Positions 56,635-64,000 of a stretch of DNA of 64,000 nt are shown in pieces. This DNA is from Enterococcus xiangfangensis (lineage in GTDB: Bacteria; Bacillota; Bacilli; Lactobacillales; Enterococcaceae): positions 62,001 to 126,000 of the forward strand of contig NZ_BJDX01000003.1 in the NCBI RefSeq assembly GCF_005405365.1, written 5' to 3'. The notes under the pieces were generated by a model. That model was not told the origin of the DNA, made no database searches, and worked only from the letters and a program-made list of their open reading frames with translations. How positions within the stretch are numbered: the stretch's first letter is position 1; the number at the start of each line of letters is the position of its first letter. A program made the translations under genes and the position numbers.

Positions 56635-57906
56635 ATGAAAAAAATCGAAATCCATGGCGGAAAGCCATTATCAGGCAATATTACAATTAGCGGCGCAAAA
56701 AATAGTGCAGTCGCATTGATCCCAGCAGCAATCATGGCGGATTCGCCAGTGACACTAGAAGGTGTTCCAGATATTCAAGATGTTCATTCATTGATCGAGA
56801 TTTTAGAAATTATGGGGGCAGAAGTCTCCTTTAAAGATAATACGATGGTGATTGATCCGACTAAAATCGTGTCGATCCCAATGCCAAATGGCAAAATCAA
56901 CTCATTACGTGCTTCTTATTATTTTATGGGGGCTTTGTTAGGAAAATTTGGTGAAGCAGTTGTTGGCTTACCTGGCGGATGTTTCTTAGGTCCACGTCCA
57001 ATTGACTTGCACATTAAAGGATTTGAAAGTTTAGGTGCCGATGTTTCAAATGAACACGGTGTAATCTATTTGCGAACTGACAACGACGGTTTGACCGGAG
57101 ATCGGATCTTTATGGATGTGGTTTCTATTGGTGCGACCATTAATGTGATGCTGGCTGCAGTCAAAGCAAAAGGCAAGACAACGATTGAAAATGCGGCAAA
57201 AGAACCAGAAATCATCGACGTTGCTACCTTATTAAACAATATGGGGGCAAAAATCCGTGGAGCAGGTACTGATGAAATTCGAATCGAAGGTGTAGAAGAA
57301 TTGCATGGTTGTGTTCATTCAATCATTCCTGATCGAATCGAAGCGGGTACTTATCTAGCGTTGGCAGCAGCAATTGGTGAAGGCGTGACGGTCAACAATG
57401 TTATTTATGAACATATTGAAAGCTTTATCGCAAAATTAGAAGAAATCGGCGTCGAGATGAATATCTCAGAAGACAGCATTGAAGTATTGCCTTCTAAAAA
57501 TTTAAAAACAGTGGATGTGACGACATCTCCTTACCCAGGATTTGCTACAGATTTACAACAACCATTAACGCCGCTATTGCTAAAAGCACAAGGTACTTCT
57601 GAAATCATCGATACCATTTATTCAAAACGGGTGAACCATATTCCTGAATTGGTTCGAATGGGTGCTGATGCTCGAGTAGAAGGCAACTTGATCGTATTGA
57701 ATGGGCCAAATGAATTACATGGTGCAGAGGTCGTTGCTTCTGATTTGCGCGCAGGGGCTTGTTTAGTGATTGCCGGCTTGATGGCCAAAGGCAAAACAAC
57801 GATTTTTAACGTGGAATACATTTTACGCGGCTATGATCATATTATTGAAAAATTAACGGCTCTAGGTGCAACTATCGAAATGATCGACGAGGAAGAGGCG
57901 GAGTAA
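56635..57906 (+). CDS. murA: UDP-N-acetylglucosamine 1-carboxyvinyltransferase
   Basis: First committed step of peptidoglycan synthesis: adds enolpyruvyl from PEP to UDP-GlcNAc. The 423 residues have K22 in [10 protein letters not shown] and the active-site C116 in [13 protein letters not shown]; this Cys makes the enzyme fosfomycin-sensitive. Firmicutes carry two paralogues; pairing with rho and rpmE2 is typical of the second (murA2/murZ-type) copy. TTAGGTGA precedes the ATG. Its stop overlaps the rho start by one base. Confidence 0.95.
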   Translation: MKKIEIHGGKPLSGNITISGAKNSAVALIPAAIMADSPVTLEGVPDIQDVHSLIEILEIMGAEVSFKDNTMVIDPTKIVSIPMPNGKINSLRASYYFMGALLGKFGEAVVGLPGGCFLGPRPIDLHIKGFESLGADVSNEHGVIYLRTDNDGLTGDRIFMDVVSIGATINVMLAAVKAKGKTTIENAAKEPEIIDVATLLNNMGAKIRGAGTDEIRIEGVEELHGCVHSIIPDRIEAGTYLALAAAIGEGVTVNNVIYEHIESFIAKLEEIGVEMNISEDSIEVLPSKNLKTVDVTTSPYPGFATDLQQPLTPLLLKAQGTSEIIDTIYSKRVNHIPELVRMGADARVEGNLIVLNGPNELHGAEVVASDLRAGACLVIAGLMAKGKTTIFNVEYILRGYDHIIEKLTALGATIEMIDEEEAE

Positions 57907-59201
57907 TGAGCGATTATTTAACAATGGCGGAACTTGAAAACAAGACGCTAAAAGAAATCTATGCGTATGCGAAAGATTTTAAAATTCCTTATTATAGCCA
58001 GATGAATAAAAAAGAATTATCGTTAGCGGTGATTCGAGCACAAGCAGAAAAACAAGGCTTCTTTTATATGGAAGGAATCTTGGATATCGTTGGACAAGAT
58101 GGCTATGGCTTTTTGCGTCCGATCAATTATGGCTCAAGTGCGGAAGATATTTATATCTCTTCCTCGCAAATCCGTCGTTTCAGTTTACGAAACGGGGACA
58201 AGGTAGCTGGAAAAGCGCGTCCACCAAAAGAATCAGAACGCTATTATGGTTTAATGCATGTGGAAAGCGTGAATGGAAAAGATCCGGAAGAAGCCAAAGA
58301 ACGCCCACATTTTCCCGCATTAACAGCACTTTATCCAGATAAACAATTGGTTTTAGAAACAACGCCTAATCGTTTGTCTACTCGAATGATCGATATCTTC
58401 TCACCAGTAGGATTTGGTCAACGAGGATTGATCGTTGCTCCGCCTAAAGCCGGGAAAACAACGATCCTTAAAGAAATTGCAAATGGTATCACTGATAATC
58501 ATCCAGATGTTGAATTGATCGTTTTGTTAATTGATGAACGACCAGAAGAAGTGACGGACTTAGAACGCAGCGTCAAAGGCGATGTGGTTTATTCGACCTT
58601 TGATCAGCAGCCGCAAAACCATACTCGAGTCTCTGAATTAGTATTGGAACGGGCGATGCGTTTAGTCGAGGATAAGCGAGATGTAGTCATTTTGATGGAT
58701 AGTATCACGCGTTTGGCTCGTGCCTATAACTTAGTCGTTCCGCCTAGCGGTCGAACATTAAGCGGCGGGATCGATCCAGCGGCTCTTTACAAACCCAAAA
58801 AATTCTTTGGAGCTGCTCGAAATATTGAAGAAGGCGGCAGCTTGACGATTTTAGCAACGGCACTTGTCGATACTGGCAGTCGGATGGATGATGTAATCTA
58901 TGAAGAATTTAAAGGAACAGGCAATTTGGAATTGCAATTATCCCGTGAATTATCCGAACGCCGCGTCTTCCCAGCGATTGATATCAAAAAATCTGGTACT
59001 CGTAAAGAAGATTTGCTAATGTCGCCGCCGCGTCTGGAAGAAATCTGGAAGATCCGCAACAATATGACCGGCGATTCGTTGGAATATACCTCACAATTTA
59101 TAAACTTCTTAAAGAAATCAAAGACGAACGAAGATGTTTTTAAAGCATTTAAGGATGTTTCTTTCGGCGGAAAAACTCCGCGCAGAAATCAAAAAAGATA
59201 A
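57906..59201 (+). CDS. rho: Transcription termination factor Rho
   Basis: Hexameric RNA-dependent helicase, 431 residues. N-terminal Rho_N helix bundle ([20 protein letters not shown]), cold-shock-like RNA-binding domain ([20 protein letters not shown]), then the RecA-like core with Walker [10 protein letters not shown], Walker [17 protein letters not shown] and Q/R-loop elements. AGGAAGAGG precedes the ATG, which overlaps the murA TAA (TAATG). Translational coupling with murA is likely. Confidence 0.97.
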   Translation: MSDYLTMAELENKTLKEIYAYAKDFKIPYYSQMNKKELSLAVIRAQAEKQGFFYMEGILDIVGQDGYGFLRPINYGSSAEDIYISSSQIRRFSLRNGDKVAGKARPPKESERYYGLMHVESVNGKDPEEAKERPHFPALTALYPDKQLVLETTPNRLSTRMIDIFSPVGFGQRGLIVAPPKAGKTTILKEIANGITDNHPDVELIVLLIDERPEEVTDLERSVKGDVVYSTFDQQPQNHTRVSELVLERAMRLVEDKRDVVILMDSITRLARAYNLVVPPSGRTLSGGIDPAALYKPKKFFGAARNIEEGGSLTILATALVDTGSRMDDVIYEEFKGTGNLELQLSRELSERRVFPAIDIKKSGTRKEDLLMSPPRLEEIWKIRNNMTGDSLEYTSQFINFLKKSKTNEDVFKAFKDVSFGGKTPRRNQKR

Positions 59202-59300
59202 TTGCATTGTCGAATCATTCATGATAGTATATTCATGTTGCAAATTGCAAAAATAACTCTGAACCAGCAAATGATTCAGGGCAAAGGAGCGAAAAAAACT

Positions 59301-59564
59301 ATGAAACAAGGAATTCATCCAGAATATCATCCCGTAGTATTTATGGACTCAACTACAGGTTTCAAATTCTTGTCAGGTTCTACTAAAACTTCACAAGAAA
59401 CAGTTGAATGGGAAGACGGAAATACTTACCCAGTAATCCGTGTCGAAGTTACTTCAGACTCTCATCCATTCTACACAGGACGCCAAAAATTCACGCAAGC
59501 AGATGGACGTGTCGACCGTTTCAACAAAAAATACGGTATCAAAGACACAAACGCTGCGGAATAA
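59301..59564 (+). CDS. rpmE2: Ribosomal protein L31, type B
   Basis: Large-subunit protein of 87 residues: [20 protein letters not shown] through [20 protein letters not shown]. It contains no Cys, so it is the zinc-free C-minus form that can replace Zn-binding L31 when zinc is low. Start ATG 59301 follows AAAGGAGCG by 10 nt; 33 open codons upstream are leader. The 100-nt leader after rho contains a small CTGAA/TTCAG hairpin and may carry autoregulatory sequence. Confidence 0.95.
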   Translation: MKQGIHPEYHPVVFMDSTTGFKFLSGSTKTSQETVEWEDGNTYPVIRVEVTSDSHPFYTGRQKFTQADGRVDRFNKKYGIKDTNAAE

Positions 59565-59591
59565 TCAAAATTCTGTTCAAACAGACTTTAG

Positions 59592-59622
59592 CGAGTTTCC
59601 TATTATGGAAGCTCGTTTTTTT
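59592..59622 (+). terminator. Terminator of rpmE2
   Basis: CGAGTTTCC pairs with GGAAGCTCG, one G-U pair, followed by seven T residues. Confidence 0.88.
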
Positions 59623-59631
59623 GTGTAGTCA

Positions 59632-59709
59632 TGAAACGTATTTCAGTTCGTGAAACACGTTGAGTTGTAAGCGGTACCTATTTATTTTTAGGAGAGTGTC
59701 TCGTATACT
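59632..59709 (+). promoter_or_regulatory. Control region of the PTS operon: inverted-repeat array, cre-like site, -10
   Basis: TGAAA (59632), TTTCA (59641) and TGAAA (59651) alternate in orientation with about one helical turn between them, a possible operator. TGTAAGCGGTACCT (59666-59679) matches 13 of 14 positions of the cre form TGWAARCGYTWNCW. TATACT (59704-59709) is the likely -10; a good -35 is not seen. Confidence 0.6.
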
Positions 59710-59737
59710 GAACACATCATAAAAAGAAGGAGTTAAA

Positions 59738-62685
<2,948 letters not shown>

Positions 62686-62692
62686 TTATGTG

Positions 62693-62741
62693 GGGTGTAA
62701 CAACAATGTCCAAAGGGATTCGTTGTTGTTATACCCTTTTT
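62693..62741 (+). terminator. Terminator between the GH4 gene and the gnd-like gene
   Basis: A 16-bp stem (62693-62708 with 62721-62736, two G-U pairs), 12-nt loop, then five T residues. The genes that follow have no clear promoter of their own, so it probably sets a lower expression level for them. Confidence 0.85.
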
Positions 62742-62764
62742 CTGAAACTATAGGAGGAATAGCA

Positions 62765-63661
62765 ATGGAGATTACCGTAATTGGTTTAGGTAAAATGGGG
62801 ATGGGAATCGCTGAAAACTTATTAAGCCATCAACATCAAGTTGCTGGTTTTGACATTGATCCAAGTGTTGCTGAAAGACTGACTAAATTGGGCGGAATTT
62901 ATTATTCTGATATCGAACAACTAAAGAAGCGTGACAAGCAGCAGATTATTTGGTTAATGTTGCCGGCAGGGGATTTGACCAATCAGATGGTCGAAAATAT
63001 TTTAGCGTTGCTAGATGCAGGTGATATCGTGATCGATGCGGGCAATGCACATTATCAAGACAGTAAGAATAATTACGAACGGTGCCAAGCAAAGGGAATT
63101 CATTTTTTAGATGTGGGGACATCCGGCGGTGTTGCAGGTGCTCAAAAAGGTGCGTGTATGATGGTCGGAGGGGATAAGGAAATCTTTGACCAATTAGAAC
63201 CAGTCTTTGCTGATTTATGTGTGGAAAAAGGAGTTATTTATAGTGGCCCGGCTGGAAGCGGTCATTATCTCAAAATGATCCATAATGGAATCGAATATGG
63301 CATGATGCAATCGATCGGCGAAGGGTTCAATTTACTGCACCACAGCCCATACGATTATGAGATGAGTGAAGTTGCGCAAGTATTCAATCATGGATCTGTG
63401 ATTCGTTCTTGGCTGATGGAACTGACAGAAAATATTTATCGAGAACGAGTGGACATGCAAGAAATTGCTGGGGTCATTCCGTCTTCTGGTGAAGGAAAAT
63501 GGACAGTAGAAGAGGCATTACGCTTAAATGTAAATCTGCCAGTGATCACTCAGTCACTTATGACGCGCTTTGCTTCAGAAGATTATGATAAGATAAGTGA
63601 AAAGCTTGTCGCATTATTACGTAACCAGTTTGGCGGGCATGATTTTATAAAGGGTGAGTGA
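62765..63661 (+). CDS. 6-phosphogluconate dehydrogenase, short (GndA/YqeC-like) type
   Basis: NAD(P)+-dependent decarboxylating dehydrogenase making ribulose 5-phosphate, 298 residues, the short form rather than the 470-residue Gnd. N-terminal VIGLGKMGMGIAEN binds cofactor; DVGTSGGVAGAQKGACMMVGG holds the substrate site (key part GTSGG); GSGHYLKMIHNGIEYG has the catalytic Lys and Asn. Start ATG 62765 follows AGGAGG by 8 nt. It is followed directly by the kinase gene, which suggests gluconate catabolism. Confidence 0.92.
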   Translation: MEITVIGLGKMGMGIAENLLSHQHQVAGFDIDPSVAERLTKLGGIYYSDIEQLKKRDKQQIIWLMLPAGDLTNQMVENILALLDAGDIVIDAGNAHYQDSKNNYERCQAKGIHFLDVGTSGGVAGAQKGACMMVGGDKEIFDQLEPVFADLCVEKGVIYSGPAGSGHYLKMIHNGIEYGMMQSIGEGFNLLHHSPYDYEMSEVAQVFNHGSVIRSWLMELTENIYRERVDMQEIAGVIPSSGEGKWTVEEALRLNVNLPVITQSLMTRFASEDYDKISEKLVALLRNQFGGHDFIKGE

Positions 63662-63669
63662 TTTTATCA

Positions 63670-64000
63670 ATGTTTTTAGGAATAGATATTGGAACAACAG
63701 CGATTAAGTTAGGGGTCATTCAGGAAAATGAACTGCTTTATACAAGTGACTTGCCGCTCAAAACCTATGGGGATGACCGAATTAAATTTCAAAAAGGCGA
63801 TGAACTGCTGGCTGCCTTAACAGCAGGTATCTTGGCGATTCCAGCTTGGGTGCGTCAACAAATTGCTATTATCAGTTTTAGTACGGCGATGCATAGTTTG
63901 ATGCCTGATGATGGGAAAAAACAAATCTTTTTATGGTCAGATGTCCAAGCGGCAAGTGCAATCGACCGCTTTAAACAGACGAATTTAGCAACCCGGTTTT
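63670..64000 (+). CDS. FGGY-family carbohydrate kinase, probably gluconate kinase (partial)
   Basis: The first 110 residues of a sugar kinase cut by the window end. MFLGIDIGTTAIKLGVI is the phosphate-binding motif of FGGY kinases; SFSTAMHSLMPDDG and IFLWSDVQAA match gluconokinase (GntK) more than xylulokinase. It starts 8 nt after the gnd-like stop. With 6-phosphogluconate dehydrogenase upstream, its likely reaction is gluconate to 6-phosphogluconate. Confidence 0.82.
   Translation, partial: MFLGIDIGTTAIKLGVIQENELLYTSDLPLKTYGDDRIKFQKGDELLAALTAGILAIPAWVRQQIAIISFSTAMHSLMPDDGKKQIFLWSDVQAASAIDRFKQTNLATRF

Overview
The window is low-GC Firmicutes chromosome. Gene content points to Enterococcus. 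It carries a complete Na+-translocating V-type ATPase operon (ntpFIKECGABD followed by ntpJ) whose protein lengths and Na+-site residues match those known from E. hirae. It also has an Msr(C)-like ABC-F resistance gene, a cggR-gap-pgk-tpiA-eno cluster, FMN lactate oxidase and type B ribosomal protein L31. No phage, insertion sequence or CRISPR array was recognised. I do not commit to a species.

Layout. 0-12 kb: the end of an alanine/sodium symporter gene, an aldehyde dehydrogenase, a DUF4180 protein, a previously hidden 48-residue ORF behind a consensus promoter, lactate oxidase, the ABC-F gene with its leader peptide and attenuator, a two-gene amino-acid ABC importer without ATPase, an amidase and an amidohydrolase. 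11.5-18.3 kb: housekeeping (rnhC, zapA, cvpA, mutS2, trxA, uvrC). 18.3-24.5 kb: an autoregulated-looking HTH/membrane protein/NatAB-type ABC operon, an aldo/keto reductase, a second AgcS symporter and a class I glutamine amidotransferase-like hydrolase. 24.6-34.8 kb: the V-ATPase operon, with a structured terminator leader upstream and a terminator between ntpD and ntpJ. 34.8-41.4 kb: glyoxalase, Nudix, dNTPase-like HD protein, lipL, DUF1934, rpoE, tRNA-Arg(CCG) and rpoN. 41.5-47.3 kb: glycolytic operon with a recognisable CggR operator. 47.4-52.7 kb: accessory genes (NTF2-like, Mrr-type nuclease, PadR with a membrane protein, PAP2 phosphatase, SulP transporter). 52.8-59.6 kb: yueI, pyrG with a reiterative-transcription attenuator, fba, murA, rho, rpmE2. 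59.6-64 kb: a catabolic operon (PTS EIICB, GH4 6-phospho-alpha-glucosidase, 6-phosphogluconate dehydrogenase, start of a gluconate-type kinase).

How the genes work together. CcpA-box-like sequences sit before lactate oxidase, the 48-residue ORF, the amidohydrolase and the PTS operon, so much of the window looks tied to carbon status. The ntp operon couples ATP hydrolysis to Na+ export, and ntpJ links Na+ to K+ uptake. The last operon joins alpha-glucoside import and hydrolysis to gluconate kinase and 6-phosphogluconate dehydrogenase. Together these would fully degrade a glucosyl-gluconate such as maltobionate, which is a hypothesis worth testing.

All calls are from reading the sequence; no database search was possible.
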